Shown: in pieces, positions 11,509 to 21,738 of the stretch
Numbering within the stretch: the stretch's first letter is position 1
How the letters are laid out: every line of letters starts with the position of its first letter
Assembly: GCA_905221605.1 (NCBI GenBank)
Contig: CAJNDS010002268.1
Span: 257,232-321,231, forward strand
Length of the DNA stretch: 64,000 nucleotides
Source: Symbiodinium natans
Taxonomy: Eukaryota; Sar; Dinophyceae; Suessiales; Symbiodiniaceae
Direction of reading: 5' to 3'
Translations under genes and position numbers: made by a program
The notes under the pieces: model-generated
The model's input: only the letters and a program-made list of their open reading frames with translations
Told to the model about the DNA's origin: nothing
The model's database searches: none

Positions 11509-11565
11509 GTTTCCGAGCGTCCCTGCTGCTTGAGCAAGCTCAGGGCCACAGCCAGTCGGAGCAAT
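11509..11565 (+). CDS. candidate exon, coiled-coil gene
   Basis: AAGCAG acceptor, phase 2, completing GGT with the preceding exon. Peptide FRASLLLEQAQGHSQSEQ. The 3' end uses a GC donor (T|GCGACT) and is uncertain. Confidence 0.5.
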
Positions 11566-11607
11566 GCGACTTACCCCAAACCCTAAACCCTAAACCCTAA
11601 TTCCGAG

Positions 11608-11705
11608 ATGTCTTAGTCTGCAAGCACCCGTTGGCTGACATCACATGTCGAGACGCTCACAACATGATCGTCGTTGGTGGGCACAAAAGCTTGGTGATGC
11701 AACAG
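11608..11705 (+). CDS. candidate exon, globular segment
   Basis: TTCCGAG acceptor, CAACAG|GTGGCT donor, phase 2/0. Peptide VLVCKHPLADITCRDAHNMI followed by a Gly/His segment. Not coiled-coil; family not recognised. Confidence 0.6.
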
Positions 11706-12142
11706 GTGGCTGGCTAGTAGTATCTTGAAGGCATGGGGCTTGGGTTCGGTTTTGAGGGTTTTTTGCGGCGAATACTCCCTCCTACTCCCCAAGGCTCCCT
11801 AAGCTTCCCTGAGGTTTTCTAGGTACCCATGAACCCCCCTCCCTTAAGAACCCTACATTATAATGTAAGGGGCCCGATATTCCCGGTATTTGAGGCTGCT
11901 TGCTGCTTCTGCTGTTTAGAGTTTTAGGGCTCAGGGTCTGGGGTTGAGGTTTCGGGTCTCAGAGGTTTAGGGTCTGGGAGGATTGAAGTTTGAGAATTCG
12001 GGAACCTTCGGTTACATACCTTCCGTAGACCCCCCCTTCCCTTAAGAACCCTAAACCCGCAACCCTAAACCCGAAACCCTAAACCCTAAACCCTATAACT
12101 ACGGCCTGACTTACGTTTAAGGTTTGGGGTTTCTGCGGCGAG

Positions 12143-12209
12143 GTCGGTGAAGCTGACGCCGATGTGGGCCTGCTGCAGAAGGCCATCCAGACTTCTCTTA
12201 TCCTTTGGG
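12143..12209 (+). CDS. candidate exon
   Basis: GGCGAG acceptor, donor G|GTTTAGGG from the following array, phase 0/1. Peptide VGEADADVGLLQKAIQTS. Confidence 0.55.
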
Positions 12210-12271
12210 GTTTAGGGTTTAGGGTTTAGGGTTGATGGTTCAGGGTTGAGGATTTAGGGTTTAGGGTTTAG

Positions 12272-12328
12272 GGCTACTCTTGCACCTCGTCTCGCCCAAC
12301 ACGCTATGGAACTTCTGAAGGCCTCCGA
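12272..12328 (+). CDS. candidate exon with heptamer acceptor
   Basis: The acceptor is the TTTAG of the last heptamer of a short array. Donor GA|GTGTAG, phase 1/2. Peptide ATLAPRLAQHAMELLKAS. Confidence 0.45.
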
Positions 12329-12567
12329 GTGTAGAAAAGCACGCAGCGGCTGTCATAGCTCGAAGCCCTCCTATCCCTAAACCCTAAACCCTAAACCCTA
12401 AACCCTAAACCCCAAACCCCAAACCCCAAACCCCAAACCCCAAACCTGACATGGGCGTTTCCGAAATTAGGGGTACCCTTTTGGGGTTCCCGTTAAGGGG
12501 ATTCTGTTCTATCTAGGGTATACAAGAGGAAACCCCCCCAGACCTTAAATCCCAAACCCTTTGCCAG

Positions 12568-12626
12568 GCGGAAGAAGCTGTCAAGATCTTGCAGTGGGAG
12601 GCTGGCCGGATCTTCCAACATAGCTG
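12568..12626 (+). CDS. candidate exon, coiled-coil gene
   Basis: TTTGCCAG acceptor, CTG|GTATGG donor, phase 0/2. Peptide AEEAVKILQWEAGRIFQHS. Confidence 0.6.
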
Positions 12627-12929
12627 GTATGGCTTGTTCTCATGGCCTGTTGCACGGAGTAGACCTAAACCCCGAACTGTCAGCCCCTTCCTAGTTGACC
12701 CAATGGTGGGCCTTTGTGACGGCATCGTGAGAGGTGCGGTCTCAGTCCAGACATGTGGACAACCAGCTTCAATCTCGGGACGAGGCAGGGCTTGTTCTCA
12801 GCTTCAAGGTATAGGCATGAGTTTTGGATTAATCATGGGAAGTCTGAACCATAAACCCGCCCAAAAAAAACCCTTGTCTCCCCTTGGTTGGAGGGGTTGA
12901 ATGGTTTCCCTTATCAACTCCATGTACAG

Positions 12930-12964
12930 GCCACAGGGGCAGTCTCGCTGTTCACGCACGTTGC
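12930..12964 (+). CDS. candidate microexon
   Basis: TGTACAG acceptor, GC|GTGAGC donor, phase 0/2, peptide ATGAVSLFTHV. A family A foldback follows 14 bases later. Confidence 0.4.
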
Positions 12965-12978
12965 GTGAGCCTAAGCCC

Positions 12979-13110
12979 TACTTGGAGGTTCATGGTACTT
13001 AGTAACTAATTGTAACTGTCCTTATCAACATAATTAGGGCACTTCAGGGGCTTGTAAGTGGGTCAAAAGTACAGTTATAATTGCTACTAAGTACCATGAA
13101 CCTCCAAGTA
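12979..13110. repeat. TA-flanked foldback element, family A copy 1
   Basis: Near-perfect inverted ends TACTTGGAGGTTCATGGTAC and GTACCATGAACCTCCAAGTA, 132 bp including TA at both ends. Three more copies are in the window. No coding capacity. Confidence 0.8.
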
Positions 13111-13218
13111 GTACCTTTCCTAAACCCTAAACCCCAAACCCCAAACCCCAGACCCCAAACCCCAAACCCCAAACCCTAAACCCTAACCCTAAACCCTAAA
13201 CCCTAAACCCTAAGACAG

Positions 13219-13320
13219 GCCCAGCGCGACGTGGCCGAGAAGCTGCGGACTCGGCTCAGTCCGATCCTCGAGCGCGTGGACGGCGCTCAGTCTGCCCTGA
13301 GGCCAGGCTCCTGCTTCAGG
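13219..13320 (+). CDS. candidate exon, coiled-coil gene
   Basis: AAGACAG acceptor, AGG|GTTATT donor, phase 0/0, 34 codons. Peptide AQRDVAEKLRTRLSPILERV, one of the clearest amphipathic helices here. A GC donor at 13306 is an alternative. Confidence 0.65.
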
Positions 13321-13522
13321 GTTATTTTCGGAGTTTAGGGTTTAGGGTTTAGGATTTAGGGTTTAGGGTTTAGGGTTTAGGATTTAGGATTTAGGATTTA
13401 GGGTTAGGGTTAGGGGCTTAGGATTTGCGGTTAGGGTTTAGGGCTTGGGATTTGGGGATTGGGTTTTTGGGTTTGGGGTTTAGGGTTTGGGGCTCTTGGA
13501 TTTAAAGGCTTTGGGGATGCAG

Positions 13523-13557
13523 GAGCTGTTGAAGAGCGTATCTGGGATATACAACTG
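13523..13557 (+). CDS. candidate microexon
   Basis: GATGCAG acceptor, CTG|GTGCTT donor, phase 0/2, peptide ELLKSVSGIYN. A stronger internal donor, AGC|GTATCT, would shorten it to 15 nt. Confidence 0.4.
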
Positions 13558-14310
13558 GTGCTTTCGGACACCTTATATACATGAGGACCATACCTACTTG
13601 CAGCTTCTACCCGACTTTTCTTCCCTCCACCCTAGTCGCCCAAAACACGGGGAGGGTTTCAGCCGCTAGGCGGATGCGCTGGCTTCTTTATTCCCGGGGT
13701 GTGGCAGGGTTTGGGGTGTGGGCTGTGGTGTTCACAGGATTTCAAGGCTCAGAGGTTTTAGGGCTTAGGGCAGTATCCTTTGTGGTGCCTCAACACCTCG
13801 AGGCCAGCCGGTGCGGGAGCAGAGAGTCCCGAAGGAAGTCGAAACGTCCCAAAACCCTAAGCCCTAAACCCTAAACCCTAAAACCTACTGTCAAATCATG
13901 GAACCTCCTAAACCCTAAAACCCTAAGCAAGCTTTATCCTGCAAACCATAGGCGCATCAACATACCTCCCTGCCAGTGCACAGGACACACGCAGATCGCG
14001 CCTTGGTCAAGGCCCCCTCCACTTTCCTGTTTAGGGTTTAGGGTTACACACAATCCTACTGGCCTCTATAAGGGCGATTCTGGGAAACCCTGTCTGTAGC
14101 GTCCTTATGTCTATGCGGTTTGTTGGGGCCCATCCTCTCCCCCCAAGCTTGAGATTCTTGAGTTGCAGGTTTAGGGTTAGAACCACGGGTCTTATTATAG
14201 CCGACTCCTTTTGTTTGGAGGCACCTAGCTTCCCTGTTCTCGCAAGGCTTAGGGTATTCCAAGCCCTCAACACCAACGAAACCCCTTGAACCTCGTGGGT
14301 TGATAACGAG

Positions 14311-14360
14311 AACGACTTTGCAATAGAGGTATCGGTGTTGCGCCAGCGTTTAGGTCCTGG
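14311..14360 (+). CDS. candidate exon
   Basis: TAACGAG acceptor, GG|GTGAGT consensus donor, phase 0/2, peptide NDFAIEVSVLRQRLGP. Confidence 0.55.
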
Positions 14361-14400
14361 GTGAGTTGGTTTAGAGCTGCGGCATTAACCAGAATGAGGG

Positions 14401-14646
14401 GTGCAACTTTCTAGAGGACTTAGGCGTTTAGCAGAAGTAGCCCATCATACCAGACAACCGCATCAAATGCAAGTATACATGGTCAAAGCGTACACAGCCG
14501 GAAAGTCATACATCGGATCCCTCAATGCCTTTCTCGGATTCGTAGTAGTCGCAATAACCGTAAGTATAGTACTGACAGCTATAGCTGGCATGTGCTTTGT
14601 TGCTCGTGTCGATCGACACCGCAGCCTAATCCCAAGCCACTTTTGA
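14401..14646 (+). CDS. short ORF with one hydrophobic segment
   Basis: Open frame of 81 codons from ATG to TGA in unique DNA. It holds a membrane-like segment SLNAFLGFVVVAITVSIVL, but a GTAAGT donor sequence lies inside it at about 14560. It could be an exon end, a small gene or chance. Confidence 0.25.
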   Translation: MQLSRGLRRLAEVAHHTRQPHQMQVYMVKAYTAGKSYIGSLNAFLGFVVVAITVSIVLTAIAGMCFVARVDRHRSLIPSHF

Positions 14647-14845
14647 TCCTCCGGCAGCACGGGAAGAAACGTAGAACCCTCACCCATCGAACCTAAAGAT
14701 GAAACGCACGGTGGTACCGCTTAATCATCCCTTTTCTCCTTCTACTCGGGCTACCTGTTAATCTACATTAAGAAAACAGATGGGTTTCGGGCCTAGGGCT
14801 TGTGGTCCTCAAATCTAGACCCTGAACCCCAGCCCTCTAAGCCTA

Positions 14846-15110
14846 AAACCCTAAAACCCTAAAACCCTAAAACCCTAAAACCCTAAAACCCTAAAACCCT
14901 AAAACCCTAAAACCCTAAAACCCTAAAACCCTAAAACCCTAAAACCCTAAAACCCTAAAACCCTAAAACCCTAAAACCATAAAACCCTAAAACCCTAAAA
15001 CCCTAAAACCCTAAAACCCTAAAACCCTAAAACCCTAAAACCCTAAAACCCTAAAACCCTAAAACCCTAAAACCCTAAAACCCTAAAACCCTAAAACCCT
15101 AAACCCTAAA
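14846..15110 (-). repeat. (CCCTAAAA)n octamer array
   Basis: About 30 near-perfect CCCTAAAA octamers, the longest homogeneous array of the window, ending in ordinary CCCTAAA units. Confidence 0.9.
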
Positions 15111-15231
15111 CCTAAACCCGAAACCCGAAACCCTAAACCCTAAACCTTAAACCCTAAACCTAAACCCTAAGCTTTCTTTTGGGACCCTCCACCCAATGAC
15201 CGCAAGCCCTTGGCCTCTCGGAAGATGCCAG

Positions 15232-15273
15232 GCCTCTGGGGAGGAAGCCAACAAAGGAGTCGAGGACGTTGAG
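15232..15273 (+). CDS. candidate exon, coiled-coil gene
   Basis: GATGCCAG acceptor, GAG|GTGGGT donor, phase 0/0, peptide ASGEEANKGVEDVE. Confidence 0.6.
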
Positions 15274-15787
15274 GTGGGTTAGGGTTTCGGGTTTAGGATT
15301 TAGGGTTCAGGAATATGCCTTGTGTTTTAAGGTCTATTCCTTACAAGATCAGGGGTGGTAAGGAATACTGTCCATTCCCGCATTTCCCTGCCGCGTCTGA
15401 AACTTCTGCTTAGGGTTTTGGGTTTAGGGTTTAGGGTTAGGGTTTAGGGTTTAGGGTTTAGGGCTTAGGGTTTACCGCAAATGACGAAATTCGAAGCTCT
15501 AAACCCCAAACCCCAAACCCCAAACCGCAAACCCCAAACCCCAAACCCCAAACCCCAAACCCTAAACCCTAAACCCTAGACTCAGACCCCAAGTATGGGA
15601 GACGTGAGTTGGCCTCCCTTGATCCTTGTGAACTCAAGCTCCCTGCAGCGTGAGGAGAGTCATATGCCAGTTTTGGGTTTAGGGTTAAGGTTTGAGGGTT
15701 CAGGGTTAACGGTTTTGGGTTTTGGGTTTGGGATTTTGTGTTTTGGGTTTTGGGGGATGTCCCCCTCCCTGGACTAATACTCTGCAG

Positions 15788-15810
15788 TTGTGACTAAGAA
15801 GCGGGCGTTG
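15788..15810 (+). CDS. candidate microexon, weak
   Basis: TCTGCAG acceptor, TTG|GTACCA donor, phase 2/0, peptide VTKKRAL. Phase does not match the exon before it. Confidence 0.25.
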
Positions 15811-16086
15811 GTACCAATGGGGTAAAGGGTTTAGGGTTCAGGCCGTTGCCGATTGTGACAACCCAAGCCCCAAGCCTCAAACTCAGTGTCGCAAGGTTGC
15901 TCTTCGGAACTACCTGCATGCATTGCCCAATTGGCTGAATTCCAAACCTAACCCGTGAGCCCGAAAACGAGCGTAGGCCCCAAACCCTAAGCCTTTCCAT
16001 CTCTTGCTGTTTATGTACTTAAATATTTTCTGTTTAACGCAAATACAAACATGTAAGGGGAACCACTTAAACTTAAGGAACCCGAG

Positions 16087-16149
16087 TTCATGTTTGGCGA
16101 AAAGGCATCCATCAAGGCAGCTGTCGAAGCAGAGGAGGCCCCCCAAAGG
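16087..16149 (+). CDS. candidate exon, coiled-coil gene
   Basis: ACCCGAG acceptor, AGG|GTGATT donor, phase 0/0. Peptide FMFGEKASIKAAVEAEEAPQ, Ala/Glu-rich. Confidence 0.6.
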
Positions 16150-16436
16150 GTGATTTCTTGAGAGTGTCACAGTTGAGGGTTGGGGTTTAGGGTTTAGGGT
16201 TCAAGGCTGAGAACGGTTGGGGATACAGAGTTGAGGGCTTTGGGTTGAGAGTCGAGGTCGTAAGGTCTAGGATCCCTTGCAGCTTAGATTGAGTTTAGAG
16301 CTGAGGCTTGAGGTTTGATGGTGTAAGGTTTAGAGCCGATGCTTTTGGTTTTAGCTTCTAGAGTCGAGGCCATGACGGAAGCGAGTCGAGTGTTTGGGGT
16401 TTAGGGTTTAGGGTTTAGGGTTTGGAGTTTAGGGAG

Positions 16437-16470
16437 GAGCTTCTGCAGCACATTCCGCAAGCCCTGCAAA
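16437..16470 (+). CDS. candidate exon, weak 3' end
   Basis: GGGAG acceptor inside a degenerate heptamer, peptide ELLQHIPQALQ, phase 0/1 with a GC donor (A|GCCCTA). Confidence 0.35.
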
Positions 16471-16545
16471 GCCCTAAGCCCTAAGCCCCACAAAACCCAT
16501 AACACCCGAACGACATAAGCTCCCAAAACCCCAACCTCCAGCCCT

Positions 16546-16670
16546 TTAGGGTTTAGGGTTTAGGGGTTTAGGGGTTTAGGGGTTTAGGGGTTTAGGGGTT
16601 TAGGGGTTTAGGGGTTTAGGGGTTTAGGGGTTTAGGGGTTTAGGGGTTTAGGGTTTAGGGTTTAGGGCCT
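16546..16670 (+). repeat. (TTTAGGGG)n octamer array
   Basis: The heptamer with one extra G repeated about 12 times, bounded by ordinary TTTAGGG units. Confidence 0.85.
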
Positions 16671-16754
16671 AGGGCCTAGCCCAAAACCCTAAACCCTAAA
16701 CTCCAAAGCCCAAACCCTTTTACTTTTGGAACCCTCTTTGCGAAGGCTTTTCAG

Positions 16755-16817
16755 AAGGCGGCCTCGTCCTCCGAATCCGAGGCGGCCACCGTCCTGGAGA
16801 GTCGCCTACTTCTAGGG
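16755..16817 (+). CDS. candidate exon, coiled-coil gene
   Basis: CTTTTCAG acceptor, GGG|GTTAGG donor at the array, phase 0/0. Peptide KAASSSESEAATVLESR. Confidence 0.55.
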
Positions 16818-17178
16818 GTTAGGGTTTAGGGGTGTTTAGGGTTTAGGGTTTAGGGTTTAGGGTCTAGGGTTTAGGGTTTAGGGGTGTAGGGTTTAGGGTC
16901 AGTTTTGGGGTTCTGGAGCGCTTCCGGGTTGGTGTAGGGCTTGGGGAGTTTCAGGTCTTTAGGTTTGAGGGCTTCGAACATTCAACATGCTGCCTTGCTG
17001 GGCACTAGAGCCCCTTTTCCTACAAGACCCAGAAGACCCAGAAGACCCAAAAGACCCTAATGCCCTAAACCCCAAAACCCCTAAACCCCTAAACCCCTAG
17101 ATGCCTAGACCCCTAGACCCCTAAACCCCTAAACCCCTAAACCCTAAACTGCCCTAAACCTCCTTAATCGGCCCATAG

Positions 17179-17216
17179 GTTGAAAGATGGAGAACCCTCG
17201 CGATAAAAAGCCAAAG
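17179..17216 (+). CDS. candidate exon
   Basis: CCCATAG acceptor, AAAG|GTGGGA donor, phase 0/2, peptide VERWRTLAIKSQ. Confidence 0.45.
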
Positions 17217-18058
17217 GTGGGAGTGCTGCTATCAACCGTCTTGCCCTTAAAACCCTTTAGGGTTTAGGGTTTAGGGTTTAAGGTTTAGGGTTTGGGGTTT
17301 AGGGTTAAGGGTTTAGGGAACCCTACGACCCTTCAACCCCTAAGCCCTAAACCCGCAAACCTTAAACTCAGCCAGTAAGCTTGCTGGGTTCGTGTGAGGG
17401 AGCTTACGCGAAGATACCCACAAGCGGGTTATACTGCAAGTAGCAGAGTACCCGTGTTGGGGTAGCTCTTCTTCAGTTCCTTATCAAGAACCCCTTGGCA
17501 GCCCAGCAATGCTCCCTAAACCCTAAACCCTAAACCCTAAACCCTAAACCCTAAACCCTAAACCTAAACCCTAGTCTTTTTGGTGCTAGGTTCCCTGATA
17601 AAGTAACCAACCAAACAAAGGGTACCCTTATCATCAGATTGGTTCCTGGGCTACCAAGTCTTCAGTAGGGACCTTGAGGGGGCAACATGGGGAAATCTAG
17701 GGGTTACTGAGGCACATAGGGACTATATAAGGTGTTTAATGTATTATGGAGGGTTAGAAAGGCGGAATAAGACTAAGTGTCCCTCCTAGGGGTCCCTCCT
17801 TACGTCCCTTCATCAGTTCCTTATCAAGAACCCAGCTTGGGCTTAGGTTTACAAGGGCTGGCATCACTCTAGAAGTTACATGGGCCCTGAACATGGTCCC
17901 CTACCTCCTTTAAAGGGTTCTGAAGTATGCTTGGGCTGTATAGGGTATATACAGTAAGGGTTTTTTAAGGGGTCCCCTGTTCAGGGCCCCTGTTTAAGGG
18001 GCCATGTAACGACCCTTAGAATCATCGAGCAGAAGAAGGACACGCTTTTTAATTCCAG
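17217..18058. other. non-coding stretch with foldbacks
   Basis: TTTAGGG copies at 17258-17320, an inverted repeat at 17370-17500, a CCCTAAA array at 17516-17572, half of a family D foldback (17573-17658), and unique DNA with arms CCTTATCAAGAACC at 17480 and 17821. Confidence 0.5.
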
Positions 18059-18261
18059 AGCGCAAGATGGGAGTCGTCAAGTCCAGACCGTTTGTATTTC
18101 CTGCGCAACATTTTGCCGAACCGCGCTTTTCAGTCGTGGCCAAGACGCTCGCCAAGGTTATTCACCTTGCCCTCCCAGATGCCCTTCAGCAAGAAAACTC
18201 CGACCGGATATTCAAAGCCTTGGCGTTGCTCAGGGCTTCGGGCCTCAAGCCTCGGGTCTCG
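18059..18261 (+). CDS. candidate long exon, helical
   Basis: AATTCCAG acceptor, TCG|GTACCT donor, phase 2/0, 67 codons. Internal peptide VIHLALPDALQQENSDRIFK. A shorter version could start after TTTTCAG at about 18136. Confidence 0.55.
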
Positions 18262-18397
18262 GTACCTAAACCCTAAACCCTATACCCTATACCCTATACC
18301 CTATACCCTAAACCCTATACTCTATACCCTATACCCTAAACCCTAAACCCTTCCCCTCCCCTCCCCCTTCCCCCCCGATCTGGTGCCCAACCCAAAG

Positions 18398-18454
18398 GGT
18401 GCTACCGCCGCGCTGGCTGCGCTGGAGGCGGCCATCAAGGCGCCACCCTGCAAG
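18398..18454 (+). CDS. candidate exon, coiled-coil gene
   Basis: CCAAAG acceptor, AAG|GTTTTG donor, phase 0/0 and in phase with the exon at 18059. Peptide GATAALAALEAAIKAPPCK. Confidence 0.65.
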
Positions 18455-18535
18455 GTTTTGGGTTTAGGGTTTAGGGCTTACGGCTTAGGGCTTAGGGCTT
18501 AGGGCCCAGGGCTCAGGGTGTTTTAGGTTTTCCAG

Positions 18536-18561
18536 CTCTTGCAGACTCAGCTCAACTCAAG
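18536..18561 (+). CDS. candidate microexon
   Basis: TTTTCCAG acceptor, peptide LLQTQLNS, phase 0/2 with a GA donor (AAG|GAAGAA), a class reported for dinoflagellates. Confidence 0.35.
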
Positions 18562-18646
18562 GAAGAATCAACCCCCAACCCTAAACCCTATATCCTAAAC
18601 CCAAACCCTGAACCCTAAACCCTAATCCCTAAACACGCTTTTGCAG

Positions 18647-18678
18647 ATTCTCCTGGATGTTGTCTTCTTTTTTGAAAG
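18647..18678 (+). CDS. candidate microexon
   Basis: CTTTTGCAG acceptor, AAAG|GTCCGG donor. Read 1/1 (FSWMLSSFLK) it joins the exon at 18536 in phase; read 0/2 it gives ILLDVVFFFE. Confidence 0.4.
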
Positions 18679-19089
18679 GTCCGGTGTTAGCCCTAAGATC
18701 CCAATGTTCAGATGCTTTACTGGGATTTCTTGGGTTTGGGGTTTAGGGTTTGAGGTTTAGGGTAACCCTAAACCCTAAACCCTAAACCCCAAACCCTAAA
18801 ACCCTAAACCCCTAAAGACCAGCCCCTAGCAGCAGCCCCCAGGAGGCCCGAAACCCTCAAGACCAGCCCAGTCGCCCCGAATGCCAAAAGAACTGGAACC
18901 AACACGAGTAATGCCCACGAACTTTAGGGTTTAGGGTATAGGGTTTGGGGTTTAGGGTTTAGGGTTTAGGGTTTAGGGCTGTCCACGAACACTTTGGGGT
19001 TCCGAAATTAGGGGTACCTGATTGGGCCGATTGGGGTTTTTATTAAAAAGGAATCCTACTAGTTGGGTTACATTTGGGGTCAGCTGTTT

Positions 19090-19305
19090 TGGTAAACCCC
19101 CCATGGATACTGTCCACGAAAATTTGGATAGTGCCCATGACAATTCGGGTCATGCCCACAGAGGCTTGGCCAATGTCCACAGAGCTATGGCCACTTCGTA
19201 ACCAATGCCCACGGATAGCTTTCATCAACGATGCCAACGAACATTTGGATAATGCACACGGAAGTTTGGACAATGCCCACGAAAAACATTAGGAGAATGC
19301 CCTGA
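19090..19305. repeat. degenerate minisatellite, AATGCCCACGAA-type units
   Basis: About eight copies of a 21-30 bp unit resembling TTTGGATAATGCCCACGAA, with spacing too variable for one reading frame. A lone copy is at 18908. Confidence 0.65.
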
Positions 19306-19652
19306 GATGGTTATCAGGAGTTCACAAAATTAGGGCTTGGGGGCTCCCCACCCACCCACCCCCAACGAAAACCGAAGCTGATCACCCCTAGGTATTTGAC
19401 CCGAGCTGTAGGCTTTCGAGTCTGGGGATTCGGGATCCTTGCGAAATCGTGCTTGGGATTCGGAGTTTGGGGGGCTGAGGGTTTAGGGGTTTAGGGGTTG
19501 AGTTGTTTAGGGTTTAGGGTTTGGGGTTTAGTTAGTTGAGTTGCTTCGGGTTTAGGGGTTTAGTTGTTTAGGGGTTTAGTTGTTTAGGGGTTTAGTTGTT
19601 TAGGGGTTTAGGGTTTGACGCTTAGGGGTTGAGGGTCCTCGCTTGCGAGCAG

Positions 19653-19694
19653 GTTGCGAATAGCGCGATCAACAGCACCAAGTCCATGTTGGGA
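19653..19694 (+). CDS. candidate exon
   Basis: GCGAGCAG acceptor, GGA|GTGCCT donor, phase 0/0, peptide VANSAINSTKSMLG. Confidence 0.55.
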
Positions 19695-19716
19695 GTGCCT
19701 GCATCTCAGAAGAATC

Positions 19717-19865
19717 CTAAACCCTAAACCCTAAACCCTAAACCCTTAACCCTTAACCCTTAACCCTTAACCCTAAACCCTAAACCCTAAACCCTAAACC
19801 CTAAACCCTAAACCCTAAACCCTAAACCCTAACCCTAAACCCTAAACCCTTAACCCTTAACCCTA
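19717..19865 (-). repeat. CCCTAAA / CCCTTAA mixed array
   Basis: Ordinary CCCTAAA units with two blocks of CCCTTAA units embedded. Confidence 0.85.
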
Positions 19866-19874
19866 ACTCCTGAG

Positions 19875-19910
19875 AGAAAGATCCTCGTGCACAAAGAATC
19901 CTTAAACCAG
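19875..19910 (+). CDS. candidate exon
   Basis: TCCTGAG acceptor right after the array, CAG|GTAGAC donor, phase 0/0, peptide RKILVHKESLNQ. Confidence 0.55.
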
Positions 19911-20312
19911 GTAGACCTTTGGGTTTTTTCACGTCTTCCCTTTTTGGGTTTGAAGGCACCATGAATAGGAGTATTTGTTCAAAGGCATCATATTTAGGAG
20001 TATTATGTTAAAGGCATCAGATTTAGGAGTATTTGTTTAAAGGCATCAGATTTAGGAGTACTTGTTTAGAGGGTTCTAAGCTCTAAGGGCCATCCTAGCA
20101 AACAACCCTGAAACTTTTTCGGCTCTAGGCCCCTCGCAGCGGCCAATCCTTGAAACCACTTAGGGTCAAGGGTCTAAGGTCTAAGGTTTAGGGTTAAGGG
20201 TTAGGGTTTAGGGTTTAGGGTTTAGGGTTTAGGGTTTAGGGTTTAGGGTTTAGGGCTGAGTGTTGGTTTAGGGACTTTCTTTGCTGGCATACCACGAAGA
20301 CACCCCCCAAAG

Positions 20313-20342
20313 GGTCTGCATCAAGTCGTGAATGTGTGGAGA
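20313..20342 (+). CDS. candidate microexon
   Basis: CCAAAG acceptor, AGA|GTTGAG donor, phase 0/0, peptide GLHQVVNVWR. Confidence 0.45.
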
Positions 20343-20762
20343 GTTGAGGCTTGAGGGTTTTTGGGGTTTACAGTTTACAAAGATGAACCTCAACCCGAAA
20401 TCCCAGGCCAGGGTTCGAGCTTTCCCCTGTGGCTTCGGGTGGGTTTAGGGTGTAGGGTGTAGGGTGTATGGCGTAGGCTTTAGAGGTTAGGGTTTAGGCT
20501 TTAGGGGCGTTGGGCTTCGGCTTTGAACATTCAGGATTTCGGGATCTAAAATCTTTGGATTGAGGGGTATAGCATCTAGGACTTCGCTGTAGGGCTTAAC
20601 CTTAACCCAAACCCTACACCCTAGACTCTAAACCCTAAACCCCAAACCCTGAACCCTAAACCCCAAACCCGAAACCCCAAACGCCACACACTAAACAACC
20701 CTAAACCCTAAACCCTAAACCCTAAACCCTAAACCCTAAATCCTGAACACTAAACCAAAGAG

Positions 20763-20847
20763 GTCTCAGGATCCTGGAGGATCTTTGGGTTCCTGACTTC
20801 ACGAAACCCTTCATCCCTGGGGTCAAGTTCTTCAAGGAAGCTTATGG
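20763..20847 (+). CDS. candidate exon, globular segment
   Basis: AAAGAG acceptor, GG|GTTTAGGG donor from the first heptamer, phase 2/2. Peptide LRILEDLWVPDFTKPFIPGV. Confidence 0.6.
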
Positions 20848-21411
20848 GTTTAGGGTTTAGGGTTTAGGGTTTAGGGGTACCTTCAAGGTTCCTATGGGCT
20901 TAGGTTGATTCTTTGGGTTTTAGGTTTTCCGGGCCCAGGTTGTGGGGGGGGCTTACAGGTCGATCGGGGTCTCCCCATACAAAGTTTAACCCTAAGCCCT
21001 AAACCCTAAACCCTTAACTTAGGTTTGGGGAGAGTTCGGTTTGTTGTTGGGTTTGAGGGCTTAGGGTCCACCCCCACCCCCCCCACCCCCCGCCCACACC
21101 CATTCACTTCACCATCATGGCGAACCAGTCGGTGTCAACATGCTCCTATCAGGGCTTAGGGTCTATACATTATATCTCTAGGGTTTAGCGTTTCAGGTTT
21201 AGAGTTTAGGCTTTAGGCTTGAGGGTAGGGTTCGGGGTTTAGGGTTTGGGGTTGAGGGTCACACGTCACACGGCCCTGACATCCAAGGCGGCAAAGCCGA
21301 AACCAAAAGCAGCGCCAGCAATCCTGCGCCCATTTCTTCACACACCTTGAGGTCGACTGGCAGCATGAGGGTTTAGGGTTTCGGGTTTAGGGTTTAGGGT
21401 TTAGGGTTTAG

Positions 21412-21509
21412 GTCGCCGCGAAAGAAGTTACCTGCTGGAGAAGGGTGTCACGATCTTCTTTCGCATCACACAAGGAGGCCACACCCGCGCTGGGACCAGC
21501 CCGCCGGGG
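21412..21509 (+). CDS. candidate exon, globular segment
   Basis: The acceptor is the TTTAG of an array; donor GGG|GTCTGG lies just before a foldback element. Phase 2/0. Peptide SYLLEKGVTIFFRITQGGHT. With the exon at 21669 it forms one frame once the foldback is removed. Confidence 0.65.
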
Positions 21510-21515
21510 GTCTGG

Positions 21516-21670
21516 TACTTGAAGGTTCATGGTACTTACTAACCAATGATAACTGTACTTATAACCCTACTTATAATACCTCTAAGGGGCCTTATAGGGG
21601 TTATCCCACTTATAAGTAGGGTTGTAAGCCCAGTTAGAATTGGTTAGTAAGTACCATGAACCTTCAAGTA
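21516..21670. mobile_element. TA-flanked foldback element, family A copy 2, acting as an intron
   Basis: Inverted ends TACTTGAAGGTTCATGGTAC and GTACCATGAACCTTCAAGTA with nested inner arms (TTATAAGTAGGG). It separates two protein-like segments. Its 3' end gives a CAAG acceptor and the 5' border supplies GT. Confidence 0.75.
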
Positions 21671-21738
21671 TACGCCCGACAATTTCAACACAATGTGCCG
21701 GATGGGGCTGGAGATGCGAAGACAGCCCGAGTGTCAGG
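21669..21738 (+). CDS. candidate exon
   Basis: Starts at the TA duplicate after the foldback (CAAG acceptor). Donor CAGG|GTCTAGGG is in a repeat tract, phase 0/1. Peptide YTPDNFNTMCRMGLEMRR. Confidence 0.65.
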
